Below are positions 8,455 to 16,576 of a stretch of 64,000 bases of DNA, in pieces. The stretch spans positions 1 through 64,000 of the forward strand of contig JAZRLP010000017.1 in NCBI GenBank assembly GCA_045646905.1, written 5' to 3'. Both the position numbers and the translations under genes were made by a program. The DNA comes from RGIG4079 sp045646905. GTDB taxonomy: Bacteria; Bacteroidota; Bacteroidia; Bacteroidales; Muribaculaceae. The notes beneath the pieces are model-generated. The model had not been told where the DNA came from and searched no databases. It saw nothing but the letters and a program-made list of their open reading frames with translations. Positions within the stretch are counted from its first letter, which is position 1, and every line of letters begins with the position of its first letter.

Positions 8455-8484
8455 AGAGCAATATCAAATTCATGATATTGCTCT
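8455..8484. terminator. Perfect 12-bp hairpin
   Basis: AGAGCAATATCA (8455-8466) pairs perfectly with TGATATTGCTCT (8473-8484) across a 6-base loop. It lies 105 bases after the kinase gene. Its position relative to the decayed 3' end at 8516-8564 mirrors that of the 9541-9570 hairpin relative to the gene ending at 9607, so it may have originated as that duplicate's terminator. Confidence 0.65.
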
Positions 8485-8515
8485 TTGCTATATTGAAATT
8501 TTTAATGTTAGAAAA

Positions 8516-8564
8516 TTAATTCAATGCGGTCAATAAGATTTTTCTCAAATTTAATGATGTTTTT
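8516..8564 (-). pseudogene. Decayed duplicate of the 3' end of the gene at 9607-10311
   Basis: Read on the minus strand this segment ends ATTGACCGCATTGAATTAA, against CTTGACGCATTGGATTAA at the true gene end. Upstream bases also match (ACATCATTAAATTTGAGAAA against ATATCATTGAGGTTGAGAAA). About 80% of 48 positions agree by eye, with a one-base insertion that breaks the frame. It corresponds to the C-terminal EVEKKLLDALD. The hairpin beyond each end is also in the same relative position. I read it as the remains of a tandem duplicate, the rest being lost or replaced by the gene at 8630-9328. Confidence 0.6.
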
Positions 8565-8629
8565 TGTCGTTTTTATTAGAAATGAGAAAGATTAAATGTT
8601 GTCTCTTGTTAATCCAAACAAATTATTTA

Positions 8630-9328
8630 TTATTTATACCCATTGTATAATAAATCAGTAACACCAATTGTTAAATTTAAATTGCAATATATCCCATGTT
8701 CAAACTTATCCTTGAAGATATATTTAGGAGTAAATGACAGTGTGATTAAATCGCAAATGGCAAAATCTAGTTTTGTTGCTATTGTAAACCTGTTGTAACT
8801 TGGTGGTTCTGGCCTTTCATGATATGAATATTCTTTGCCGATAGAATTATATGTTTGAGTTACCCAGCCAATTTGAGGAGTAAGCCTAAAACGATTTCCA
8901 AGATTAATTCCATATCCAGCTAATAAAGAAGCATTAATCCCAGTCATTGATTCGTCATTGATGATAATGGATTCTTTATATAACCCTGCCGCATCTAATT
9001 CTAAATTAAATTTAAATATATACATTCCAAATCCTATATTCCAAGTTGGAGTGAATGGATTATATCCTCCATAAAAATAAAAATGGTGATTGTTGAAATA
9101 TTTTTTCTTTTCTTTTGTTTTTGACATTTCAACAACTAGTGCATCTTCAGGTTCTGTTATATTTATTGTAGTATTATATTCTTTATAGTTAGTTTCGTAT
9201 TTGCTTTCATTTTCAACAGAAATACCTAATGCATTATGCGAAAAACATAAAAAATAAAATAAAATAAAATTGCGAACTAAAACTAATGAGCCTGTCGCTA
9301 ATTTGGGTTTAAAATTATTATTATTCAT
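8630..9328 (-). CDS. Probable outer-membrane beta-barrel protein, unknown
   Basis: I do not recognise a family for this 232-residue protein. It opens with a positively charged stretch and a hydrophobic, aromatic segment ending SHNALG, which could be a signal peptide. From about residue 78 it alternates aromatic and polar residues in strands such as HFYFYGGYNPF, WNIGFGMYIFKFNLELD, LLAGYGINLGNRFRLTPQIGW and NRFTIATKLDFA, with short turns, as in small porin-like barrels of Bacteroidota. The gene is AT-rich compared with the core genes. It lies 278 bases downstream of the TM2 block and may be transcribed separately. The function is unknown. Confidence 0.6.
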   Translation of the reverse strand: MNNNNFKPKLATGSLVLVRNFILFYFLCFSHNALGISVENESKYETNYKEYNTTINITEPEDALVVEMSKTKEKKKYFNNHHFYFYGGYNPFTPTWNIGFGMYIFKFNLELDAAGLYKESIIINDESMTGINASLLAGYGINLGNRFRLTPQIGWVTQTYNSIGKEYSYHERPEPPSYNRFTIATKLDFAICDLITLSFTPKYIFKDKFEHGIYCNLNLTIGVTDLLYNGYK

Positions 9329-9540
9329 TGATACTTAATTTGTTAATAAAGATTAGTTTTTTTATCCTTTACCCACAATTGTTTTACATAAAGCAGGATA
9401 ATTAACACCTTCATCGGTGATTGTTGCGGTGAACTGTTGCTATTCTATTAACCATACTTGCTATTTTGATAAAAATTGGTGAGTAATGATTGTATGAGAT
9501 AAAAAAATTGTAATAGTGTTTTTATGTAAGTGTATAAAAA

Positions 9541-9570
9541 CAATGTGACCAAGATTGATTGGCCACATTG
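9541..9570 (-). terminator. Hairpin after the membrane-anchored protein gene
   Basis: CAATGTGACCAA (9541-9552) pairs with TTGGCCACATTG (9559-9570) with one mismatch and a 6-base loop. It lies 37 bases beyond the stop codon at 9607 on the minus strand and probably ends the TM2 operon. Confidence 0.65.
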
Positions 9571-9606
9571 CTATATGTTGTATTATGCAATTTATGGGTC
9601 AATGAA

Positions 9607-10311
9607 TTAATCCAATGCGTCAAGAAGTTTTTTCTCAACCTCAATGATATCTTTAGTTACTTCAAGAGCTTCTTTTACATCTTCTAAACCTTCATCAACA
9701 TTACTCTTTTTTTCTTTGTTTTTTTCTTCTTTTTTGTCTTCGCTTGTCCATTTGTCAACTGCTTGGTCAAAGATGTCGCCTTTTTCTTTAGTATTGTCTT
9801 CTACAGAAGAAAGGATGCGGAAACTTGTAATACTCCAGTCCCATTTGTCGTAGGTTCCCCATGATACAGCTCCAGTTTCGCCAGGGAGTAAACGAAGAGC
9901 TGCAATCATTGCATCTTTGTATAAACTTGATTCTCTAGGAGATATTTGTTTAACAACATTGCCTGTAGAGTCTATAAGTTCAATGCCAAATCCTGCTACT
10001 TTTGATTTGTTGTTATCCCCTTTATTCGCATAAATGTCAAAGTCTTCGCGGTCATATGGTAGTTCAGCGTCGGTGCGTTTTATTTCAATAGTGATAACTT
10101 TTTCACCACCATCAAATTTTACTTCGTATGATTTGTCAACAATTTCAAAGCAATCGTTAAGATCTCCTTTTATTTTTGTTTGATCGGGTTTAATTAATAC
10201 AGGTTTGCTATCGCTAGAACTACTGCTATCAGCGCATGTTGAAACAAGACCTAATAGCATGAAAACGCCAAATACAGCTGCTACTGCAATGAGAATCTTT
10301 TTTTTATCCAT
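9607..10311 (-). CDS. Membrane-anchored extracytoplasmic protein, unknown
   Basis: A 234-residue protein with no family I can name. It starts MDKKK followed by a hydrophobic helix (ILIAVAAVFGVFMLLGLV) and then STCADSSSSSDS. The cysteine with Ser-Thr before it is a poor lipobox, so a signal anchor is about as likely as a lipoprotein. A middle domain (about 40-165) contains strands such as EVKFDGGEKVITIEIKRTDAE. A charged Lys/Glu-rich linker and a predicted coiled coil (VDEGLEDVKEALEVTKDII) end the protein. ATG at 10311 was preferred to one ten codons upstream because it gives a clean MDKKK signal start. It is the third gene of the TM2 block. A decayed copy of its 3' end lies at 8516-8564. Confidence 0.6.
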   Translation of the reverse strand: MDKKKILIAVAAVFGVFMLLGLVSTCADSSSSSDSKPVLIKPDQTKIKGDLNDCFEIVDKSYEVKFDGGEKVITIEIKRTDAELPYDREDFDIYANKGDNNKSKVAGFGIELIDSTGNVVKQISPRESSLYKDAMIAALRLLPGETGAVSWGTYDKWDWSITSFRILSSVEDNTKEKGDIFDQAVDKWTSEDKKEEKNKEKKSNVDEGLEDVKEALEVTKDIIEVEKKLLDALD

Positions 10312-10367
10312 TTTTAATTGCCCTATACGTGTCGAGCGCATCTGTTAAAGTTGTTAATGTTAAAGTT

Positions 10368-10883
10368 TTATTTAATGCCGTTAATAAGTTCGTTGATAGT
10401 CTCAACTAGTCCAAAGGAACTAGATTTCGCAACATTTAATGCTATTGATGCGTATTCTGGAGCTAGAATTATTGGTAATAAAATTGTACAAATACCAATT
10501 ATTAAACTCACAAACGCATAGCGACATTTTCGAAGTATTGATGTTATTGAAAGGATTACACTCACCCCTCCAAAAACATAGCTTAACCAACAGGCCGTGA
10601 TGTATAATGGATTAATAAAGGGGAGGCATGCAAAAATAATAGAAACAATACTTGCAACAATCGCAATTTTTATCAAAGCGTTACTTGGTATAGCCTCGGT
10701 TAAAGAATTGCTTGACGAGTGCTCCGTTGAGCCAGAACTGTCAATGGATTCTTTATTTGAATCTATTGAACTCGAACTTTCACTCGACGAACTACATGTA
10801 GTAGTTTCGCTTATGATGGTTCCTGTGAGAGGGTCATGAGTAGTTCGTTTTTTTTTTACTATTATGCGTTTGTTTTTTGACAT
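10368..10883 (-). CDS. Four-helix membrane protein with Ser-rich N-terminus
   Basis: A 171-residue protein of unknown function. The first 65 residues are hydrophilic: a Lys/Arg cluster (KNKRIIVKKKR), then HDPLTGTIISETTT and a long Ser/Glu-rich stretch. Four hydrophobic segments follow, roughly at residues 70-90, 94-112, 118-135 and 137-155. The layout suggests an inner-membrane protein with a flexible cytoplasmic or periplasmic tail. It starts 9 bases after the TM2 gene ends and is very probably cotranscribed with it, and ends 56 bases before the next gene. No catalytic motif is visible. Confidence 0.6.
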   Translation of the reverse strand: MSKNKRIIVKKKRTTHDPLTGTIISETTTCSSSSESSSSIDSNKESIDSSGSTEHSSSNSLTEAIPSNALIKIAIVASIVSIIFACLPFINPLYITACWLSYVFGGVSVILSITSILRKCRYAFVSLIIGICTILLPIILAPEYASIALNVAKSSSFGLVETINELINGIK

Positions 10884-10892
10884 AATGAAAGC

Positions 10893-11288
10893 CTATTGTT
10901 GAGGTTGTTGAGGTTGATTGGGTTGTTGAGGTTGATTGGGCTGTTGAGGTTGTTGAGGGTGTTGAGGGTATTGAGGGTATTGAGGATATTGAGGGTATTG
11001 AGGTGCTTGAAGGTTAACAACAATATTGTTTTGATTTGTATTTGCGTTGTTATTGTTGTTGTTATTATTATTGTTGTTTTCTTGGGGTTGATTTTTTTTG
11101 TTGTGTTCGGCATTGTATTCTGCTACCATAGAATCTAGTTTGAAGAAGTCAAGAAGCCAACCAATTAAACAAAAGCCACCAGTAAAAGCAAATAATAATC
11201 CTGAACCAGTTTTATCTACATAGAATCTATGAGCGCCCCAAAGTCCAAAACATAACCACAAAAAAAACATTGTTGATTTTGATTTCAT
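10893..11288 (-). CDS. TM2-domain protein with Asn and Pro-Gln repeat tail
   Basis: A 131-residue protein whose first 60 residues form a TM2 domain: two short helices with LWLCFGLWGAHRFYVDKTGSG and a second helix GGFCLIGWLLDFF, including the typical G-x-H-R-F-Y signature. TM2 proteins are small membrane proteins of mostly unknown role. After a charged linker come about eleven asparagines and a tail of PQY, PQQ and PNQPQQ repeats. The tail is encoded by nearly identical 9-base and 15-base units, so its length can change by replication slippage without loss of frame. It is the first gene of the block and has an excellent promoter at 11374-11404. Confidence 0.8.
   Translation of the reverse strand: MKSKSTMFFLWLCFGLWGAHRFYVDKTGSGLLFAFTGGFCLIGWLLDFFKLDSMVAEYNAEHNKKNQPQENNNNNNNNNNNANTNQNNIVVNLQAPQYPQYPQYPQYPQHPQQPQQPNQPQQPNQPQQPQQ
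10896..11095. repeat. Tandem short repeats inside the TM2 gene
   Basis: On the plus strand, units such as TTGAGGTTG, TTGATTGGG and GAGGGTATT repeat between 10896 and 11003, encoding Pro-Gln-x units on the other strand. A second tract of trinucleotides (GTT/ATT) at about 11040-11085 encodes polyasparagine. All unit lengths are multiples of three. Confidence 0.9.
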
Positions 11289-11373
11289 AAGAGTATAAAT
11301 TTAAATGTTATAAGCCTACTCTATTATGGATTTTCGGCATCCTCCTTTTTTGATGATTTTTTTATTCTGGTGA

Positions 11374-11404
11374 CAAAGTTAAACACTCTTAACAGTAATT
11401 CAAA
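11374..11404 (-). promoter_or_regulatory. Strong promoter of the TM2 block
   Basis: On the minus strand TTTG (11404-11401), a 19-base spacer and TAACTTTG (11381-11374) match the Bacteroidota -33/-7 consensus exactly. It would give a leader of about 80 bases before the TM2 start. The remaining 11405-11649 region shows nothing I can support. Confidence 0.7.
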
Positions 11405-11649
11405 TTGTCTTTTGTTGTCTTTTTACTATGCTGTTTTTATGGTGAGATTGCTCGTCTATTATTGCTAAATTTGCCACTATTTTGTAACAAATGGGTATTT
11501 ATTTTACCTAAAATAGATTGGGAGGTAATCGTTGCCTGTCAGTTTCGCTCAAGGGGCGTGGTGGAGTGGTGTGTGGCTTTTTGGATGGATATTTTGAGTG
11601 TTTTTGCGAAAAAATGTGTGGCGAATGATAGATTGTAAATTTTTAATGC

Positions 11650-11657
11650 TATCTTTG
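11650..11657 (+). promoter_or_regulatory. -7 box of the glycosyltransferase-dihydroorotase operon
   Basis: TATCTTTG fits TAnnTTTG and lies 49 bases before the ATG at 11707. An upstream TTG reading in the same frame at 11689 would add six residues but is less natural. No perfect -33 box is visible. Confidence 0.5.
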
Positions 11658-11706
11658 CGAATTAAATATTATATAGCCGTAATAGTTTTTGACTAAATTT
11701 AAAGAT

Positions 11707-12465
11707 ATGACATCTACAGCTCATAACGACAGCGTTGTAATTATTCCTATGTATAACGAAAAGGAAAACGCTGCAAAAATCATTGATGCGGTAATAGCAT
11801 TGCCTCGTCAGTTTGATATTCTTGTTATTGATGATAACTCGCCCGACGGCACTGCCGATATTGTGAAGGCGAAGCAAGAAGAATATCCTGGTCGTGTGCA
11901 TTTGATTCAACGCGCTGGAAAATTGGGGTTGGGGACAGCCTATATAACTGGCTTCAAATGGTCGATTGAGCAAAAGTATGACTACATATTTGAGATGGAT
12001 GCCGATTTTTCGCACAATCCCAACGATTTGTTGGCTCTCTATGATGCGTGTGCAGTAGATGGTGCCGATATGTCGATAGGTTCGCGCTATATCACTGGTG
12101 TGAATGTGGTGAATTGGCCTATGGGTCGTGTGTTGATGTCGTATTATGCATCAAAATATGTGCGCATCGTCACTGGAATGAAGATTTGTGACACTACGGC
12201 TGGTTTTGTGTGCTACACTCGCCGTGTGCTTGAGGCGTTGCCTCTCGACAATATTCGTTTCAAGGGATATGCATTCCAAATCGAAATGAAGTTTACGGCT
12301 CACAAATATGGTTTCAAAATCAAAGAGGTGCCTATTATCTTCGTAAATCGCGTGTTGGGCGAGAGCAAGATGAATTCGGGAATCTTTGGCGAGGCTGTAT
12401 TTGGTGTGATAAAACTCAAGATGAGCAGTTGGTTTAAAAAGTATCCCGACTATAGCAAGAAATAA
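11707..12465 (+). CDS. Polyprenol-phosphate mannosyltransferase-like GT2
   Basis: A 252-residue family 2 glycosyltransferase resembling dolichol-phosphate mannose synthase. These enzymes move a sugar from a nucleotide sugar to a polyprenyl phosphate on the cytoplasmic face of the membrane. Motifs seen: VVIIPMYNEKENA at the nucleotide-binding strand, VIDDNSPDGTADIV, the metal-binding EMDADFSHNPNDL, and SIGSRYITG with GYAFQIEM in the acceptor region. There is no C-terminal transmembrane domain, so it is the short DPM1-like form. The ATG at 11707 follows a -7 box at 11650. The next gene starts two bases after this one stops, which implies cotranscription. Confidence 0.85.
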   Translation: MTSTAHNDSVVIIPMYNEKENAAKIIDAVIALPRQFDILVIDDNSPDGTADIVKAKQEEYPGRVHLIQRAGKLGLGTAYITGFKWSIEQKYDYIFEMDADFSHNPNDLLALYDACAVDGADMSIGSRYITGVNVVNWPMGRVLMSYYASKYVRIVTGMKICDTTAGFVCYTRRVLEALPLDNIRFKGYAFQIEMKFTAHKYGFKIKEVPIIFVNRVLGESKMNSGIFGEAVFGVIKLKMSSWFKKYPDYSKK

Positions 12466-12467
12466 CA

Positions 12468-13820
12468 ATGAATAGAATATTAATACATAATGCGTTAATC
12501 GTAAACGAGGGCAACCGCTATCGTGGGTATGTTGTAGTTGATGATGAACGCATAAGCGAAATTGGCAGGGGCGATGCTCCTGCTCAATTATTGAATGGGG
12601 ATATAGAAATATGCGATGCCGAGGGTGGTTATTTGCTCCCTGGGGGCATTGACGACCAGGTGCATTTCCGTGATCCAGGGCTTACACACAAGGCCGATAT
12701 GGCTACCGAAAGCCGTGCTGCTGTGGCAGGTGGTATCACATCATTTATGGATATGCCTAATACTATACCTCAAACGGTTACACTTGAGGCTCTCGAGGCT
12801 AAACATCAACGAGCAGCCGAGGTGTCATTGGCCAATTATTCGTTCTACATTGGGGCTACTAACGACAATATCGACACTCTGCTTGCATGTGACTACACAA
12901 AGGTGCCTGGAGTGAAATTGTTTCTCGGTGCATCGACCGGCAACATGCTTGTCGATAACAATGAGGCATTGAATCGCATTTTTGGCGAAGTGCCTGCGTT
13001 GATAGCAATACACTCTGAAGATGAGGATATTATACGCCACAATAAGGAGGCGATGATGGCTAAATATGGCGAAGATGTGCCAGTTGAAGAGCATCCAAAC
13101 ATTCGCAGCGTTGAGGCTTGCTATAAATCGACCGAAAAGGCCGTGGCAATGGCAAAGAAGCACAATGCTCGCTTGCATGTGTTGCATATCTCAACTGCCG
13201 AAGAGATGAAATTGCTTACCAACGAATGCCTTGAAGATAAGAAAGTTACAGCCGAGGTGTGTGCGCATCATCTATGGTGGACTGCCGATGACCATGCAAC
13301 ATTGGGCACTCGCATAAAGTGGAATCCGGCAATAAAGTCGGCTGCCGACCGACAAGCATTGCGCGATGGATTGAACAATGGATTGATTGACATTGTTGCC
13401 ACCGACCATGCTCCTCACTTATTGAGTGAAAAAGAGGGTGGGGCTATAAAAGCAACATCGGGCGCACCTCTTGTGCAATATTCATTGCCTATGATGCTTG
13501 AACTTGCCGACCAAGGAGTGTTTACCATTGAGCAAGTGGTTGATTTTATGGCTCATCGCGTGGCTCGATTGTTCCGCATTGAAGAGCGTGGATATATTCG
13601 TGAGGGGTATTATGCCGACCTCACAATCGTTAAGCCCAGCACTCCTTATGTGGTGAAAGATGAAGATGTATTGAGTCGTTGCGCATGGACTCCTCTTGTG
13701 GGTACAACACTCAACAACAAAGTAGTAGCAACTTTTGTTAATGGGAAAAAGGTGTATTGTGATGGCGTAATTAACGATGCTTATCGTGGTAAAGCCTTGA
13801 AATATAAAGTGGAAAAATAA
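12468..13820 (+). CDS. pyrC: Dihydroorotase
   Basis: A 450-residue amidohydrolase that closes carbamoyl-aspartate to dihydroorotate in pyrimidine synthesis. The sequence around residue 61-71 is IDDQVHFRDPG, where most relatives have His-x-His; the first ligand position is glutamine here while H66 is kept. Other metal or substrate blocks are present: GVKLFLGASTG with the likely carboxylated lysine, IHSEDE, LHVLHISTAEE and the signature ATDHAPH. Length fits the long class I form. The close relative allantoinase cannot be fully excluded, but cytidine deaminase downstream and general Bacteroidales gene order favour a pyrimidine role. It is two bases from the glycosyltransferase and 13 from the ATPase. 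Confidence 0.88.
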   Translation: MNRILIHNALIVNEGNRYRGYVVVDDERISEIGRGDAPAQLLNGDIEICDAEGGYLLPGGIDDQVHFRDPGLTHKADMATESRAAVAGGITSFMDMPNTIPQTVTLEALEAKHQRAAEVSLANYSFYIGATNDNIDTLLACDYTKVPGVKLFLGASTGNMLVDNNEALNRIFGEVPALIAIHSEDEDIIRHNKEAMMAKYGEDVPVEEHPNIRSVEACYKSTEKAVAMAKKHNARLHVLHISTAEEMKLLTNECLEDKKVTAEVCAHHLWWTADDHATLGTRIKWNPAIKSAADRQALRDGLNNGLIDIVATDHAPHLLSEKEGGAIKATSGAPLVQYSLPMMLELADQGVFTIEQVVDFMAHRVARLFRIEERGYIREGYYADLTIVKPSTPYVVKDEDVLSRCAWTPLVGTTLNNKVVATFVNGKKVYCDGVINDAYRGKALKYKVEK

Positions 13821-13833
13821 AGATAAAAAGATA

Positions 13834-16563
13834 ATGGCAACAGAACATTTGAAAGGTTTAAATCAAGCACAAGTTGAAGAAAGTCGCACCAAGCATGGTG
13901 TGAATATACTAACTCCTCCCCCCAAACCATCACTATGGGTGAAGTTCTTTGAAAATTTCAAAGATCCCATGATTCGCATATTGCTCGTGGCATTGGCGCT
14001 ATCAATGGGTATTGCTATATATGAGTTTGTAACCACCGACCATGGTGCGCAAGTATTTTTTGAGCCTACAGGTATTTTTGTGGCAATCATGCTTGCTACT
14101 GGCATAGGTTTTGCGCTTGAAGTGAATGCAAACAAGAAATTTGAGATACTCAATCAAGTAAATGACGATGTGGCGGTGAAAGTGATACGCGATGGTGTTA
14201 TCACTCAAGTGCCTCGCAAAGATATCGTAGTGGGCGACATCGTTGTTCTTGGCACTGGCGATGAAATCCCAGCTGATGGGGTGTTAATCGACTCGGTAGC
14301 GTTGAGTGTAAATGAAAGTACATTGACAGGTGAGCCACTTATTAGCAAGTCGCATCGTGAAGAGGATTTTAAAAACGATGTGACCTATCCCACAAATCAT
14401 GTGATGCGTGGAACGACAGTAGTGGAAGGTACAGGTACAATGGAAGTTACCGCAGTGGGCGATGCCACTGAATATGGTAAGGTGTATGAGGCTGCTCAAA
14501 TTGATACTGGTGTGAAAACTCCATTGACACTCCAATTGGAAAAACTTGGCAAAGTGATTTCGTGGGGTAGTTATTCGGTGGGCTTGATGATTATTGTAGG
14601 CCGATTGTTGATGTTTGATTGGGTCGGAGCCGATACACTTGGAATGATAAATTACCTGCTCAACACATTGATGCTTGCCATCACAGTTATTGTGGTGTCG
14701 GTGCCCGAAGGGTTGCCTATGAGTGTGACCTTGAGTCTTGCGTTGAGTATGCGTCGCATGCTTGCAAGCAACAACCTCGTGCGCAAAATGCATGCTTGCG
14801 AAACAATGGGTGCTACTACTGTGATATGTACCGATAAAACAGGTACTCTCACCCAAAATCAAATGCGTGTTTATCAAACTCAATATTATTCGCTTGGTGA
14901 AACTCAAAAACTCGCCGACGATGAAATGAGTAACGCAATCAAAGAGGGAATTTCGGTAAACTCTACCGCGTTCCTTGAATTAGATAAAGAGTCGGGCAAG
15001 ATGAACGCACTTGGCAATCCAACCGAAGGTGCATTGTTGCTATGGCTCAATGACAATGGTGTAGATTATCTTAAATTGCGTGAAGGAGCAAAGGTGGTGC
15101 AACAACTTCCATTCCACACCCAACGCAAGTTTATGGCCACCGTGGTCGATTCGCCATTGATGGGTAAACGCGTAGTTTATGTGAAAGGCGCGCCCGAAAT
15201 CGTGCTTGGAATGTGTGCAAAGATTGCTGCTGATGTCAAGCCCGAAACTATAAACGAGCAACTTCTCGGCTATCAACAAAAGGCTATGCGCACACTTGCT
15301 ATTGCATATGCTATTGTTGACGACAATGCCGAGCCTATTAAAGACAATCAACTCAATGTAGATAATCTTATATTTATAGGCATCACTGCCATTGCCGACC
15401 CCGTGCGCACCGAGGTGCCCGATGCTATTCGCAATAGTATCAGCGCAGGAATTAGCGTGAAGATTGTAACTGGTGACACACCAGGCACAGCCAAGGAGAT
15501 AGGTCGTCAAGTGGGATTGTGGAATGATGCTGTAGATAGTGATGAAAATCACATTTCGGGACCCGACTTTGCTGCATTGAGCGAAGAAGATGCTGCAAAA
15601 CAAGCATTGAAACTCAAAATCATGTCGCGTGCGCGTCCTACCGATAAGTCGCGTCTTGTGCGCTTGCTTCAAGAGGCTGGCGAAGTGGTAGCAGTGACAG
15701 GCGACGGTACTAACGATGCTCCAGCCTTAAACGCTGCTCAAGTGGGATTGTCGATGGGTGATGGCACATCGGTAGCAAAAGAGGCAAGTGACATCACTAT
15801 CATGGACAACTCATTTGCAAGTATCACCAAAGCCGTGATGTGGGGACGCTCGTTGTATCAAAATATTCAACGATTTGTGTTGTTCCAACTCGTTGTAAAT
15901 ATCGTAGCATGTCTCATCGTTGTAATAGGGGCATTTACTGGCACACAATCGCCATTGACTGTGACACAAATGTTGTGGGTAAACCTCATTATGGACACCT
16001 TTGCAGCATTGGCATTTGCATCATTGCCACCAAGCAAAGAGGTGATGAAGAATAAACCTCGTCGCTCAACCGACTTTATCCTTTCACGCAAAATGATTAT
16101 ACGCATCTTCTCAACTGGAGTGTTGTTTATGGTAATACTCTTCGGGTTGATGCAATGTTTCCGCAATAACGACATCCAACATATCTCACATTTAGTAGAA
16201 TATCCTGGAATATTTTTCCATTCAATGTTTGAATTTGGAGGTAGTGGCGAGTTTACTCCATATGAATTGTCGATGTTCTTCACAATCTTTGTGTTCTTCC
16301 AAATTTGGAACTTATTCAATGCTAAAGCATTCGACAGTGGTCACACAGCATTCTTCAATGTGAAAGGAAGCAAGGTATTCTTCACCGTAGTTATAGGAAT
16401 AATACTCGGGCAATATGCAATAGTAACACTTGGCGGACAAATGTTTAGCGTAGTGCCATTGGCGTGGATTGATTGGGCTTATATCGTAGTGCTCACATCG
16501 GCAATTATGATTGTGCCATTAATCCTTAAATTGTTTCAAGTATATGTATTTAAACGCCGATAA
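13834..16563 (+). CDS. P-type Ca2+-transporting ATPase, PMCA-like
   Basis: A 909-residue type II P-type ATPase that uses ATP to export calcium from the cytoplasm. The phosphorylated D334 is in ICTDKTGTLTQNQM. The actuator loop has TGEP (SVNESTLTGEPLISK), the ion-binding helix has VVSVPEGLPM, and the hinge has VTGDGTNDAPAL. The N-terminal cation_ATPase domain and six C-terminal helices complete the usual length. PEGLPMSV with a following helix NLIMDTFAAL resembles plasma-membrane Ca2+-ATPases more than Na/K or heavy-metal pumps. It is the third gene of the operon. A direct tie to pyrimidine synthesis is not evident, so the grouping may be a matter of shared expression. Confidence 0.9.
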   Translation: MATEHLKGLNQAQVEESRTKHGVNILTPPPKPSLWVKFFENFKDPMIRILLVALALSMGIAIYEFVTTDHGAQVFFEPTGIFVAIMLATGIGFALEVNANKKFEILNQVNDDVAVKVIRDGVITQVPRKDIVVGDIVVLGTGDEIPADGVLIDSVALSVNESTLTGEPLISKSHREEDFKNDVTYPTNHVMRGTTVVEGTGTMEVTAVGDATEYGKVYEAAQIDTGVKTPLTLQLEKLGKVISWGSYSVGLMIIVGRLLMFDWVGADTLGMINYLLNTLMLAITVIVVSVPEGLPMSVTLSLALSMRRMLASNNLVRKMHACETMGATTVICTDKTGTLTQNQMRVYQTQYYSLGETQKLADDEMSNAIKEGISVNSTAFLELDKESGKMNALGNPTEGALLLWLNDNGVDYLKLREGAKVVQQLPFHTQRKFMATVVDSPLMGKRVVYVKGAPEIVLGMCAKIAADVKPETINEQLLGYQQKAMRTLAIAYAIVDDNAEPIKDNQLNVDNLIFIGITAIADPVRTEVPDAIRNSISAGISVKIVTGDTPGTAKEIGRQVGLWNDAVDSDENHISGPDFAALSEEDAAKQALKLKIMSRARPTDKSRLVRLLQEAGEVVAVTGDGTNDAPALNAAQVGLSMGDGTSVAKEASDITIMDNSFASITKAVMWGRSLYQNIQRFVLFQLVVNIVACLIVVIGAFTGTQSPLTVTQMLWVNLIMDTFAALAFASLPPSKEVMKNKPRRSTDFILSRKMIIRIFSTGVLFMVILFGLMQCFRNNDIQHISHLVEYPGIFFHSMFEFGGSGEFTPYELSMFFTIFVFFQIWNLFNAKAFDSGHTAFFNVKGSKVFFTVVIGIILGQYAIVTLGGQMFSVVPLAWIDWAYIVVLTSAIMIVPLILKLFQVYVFKRR

Positions 16564-16576
16564 ACGCAATTGAACT

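Noticed and set aside
10896..11003. A CRISPR array
   Set aside because: The repeats are contiguous 9- and 15-base units within a coding frame; there are no spacers and no cas genes in the window.
10896..11138. Leu/Arg-rich plus-strand frame opposite the TM2 gene
   Set aside because: It is the complement of the Pro-Gln repeat tract; composition reflects the repeats, not a protein.
11405..11638. A 77-codon plus-strand frame upstream of the glycosyltransferase gene
   Set aside because: It overlaps the TM2 promoter region, has an unlikely cysteine/tryptophan-rich product and no plausible start signal.
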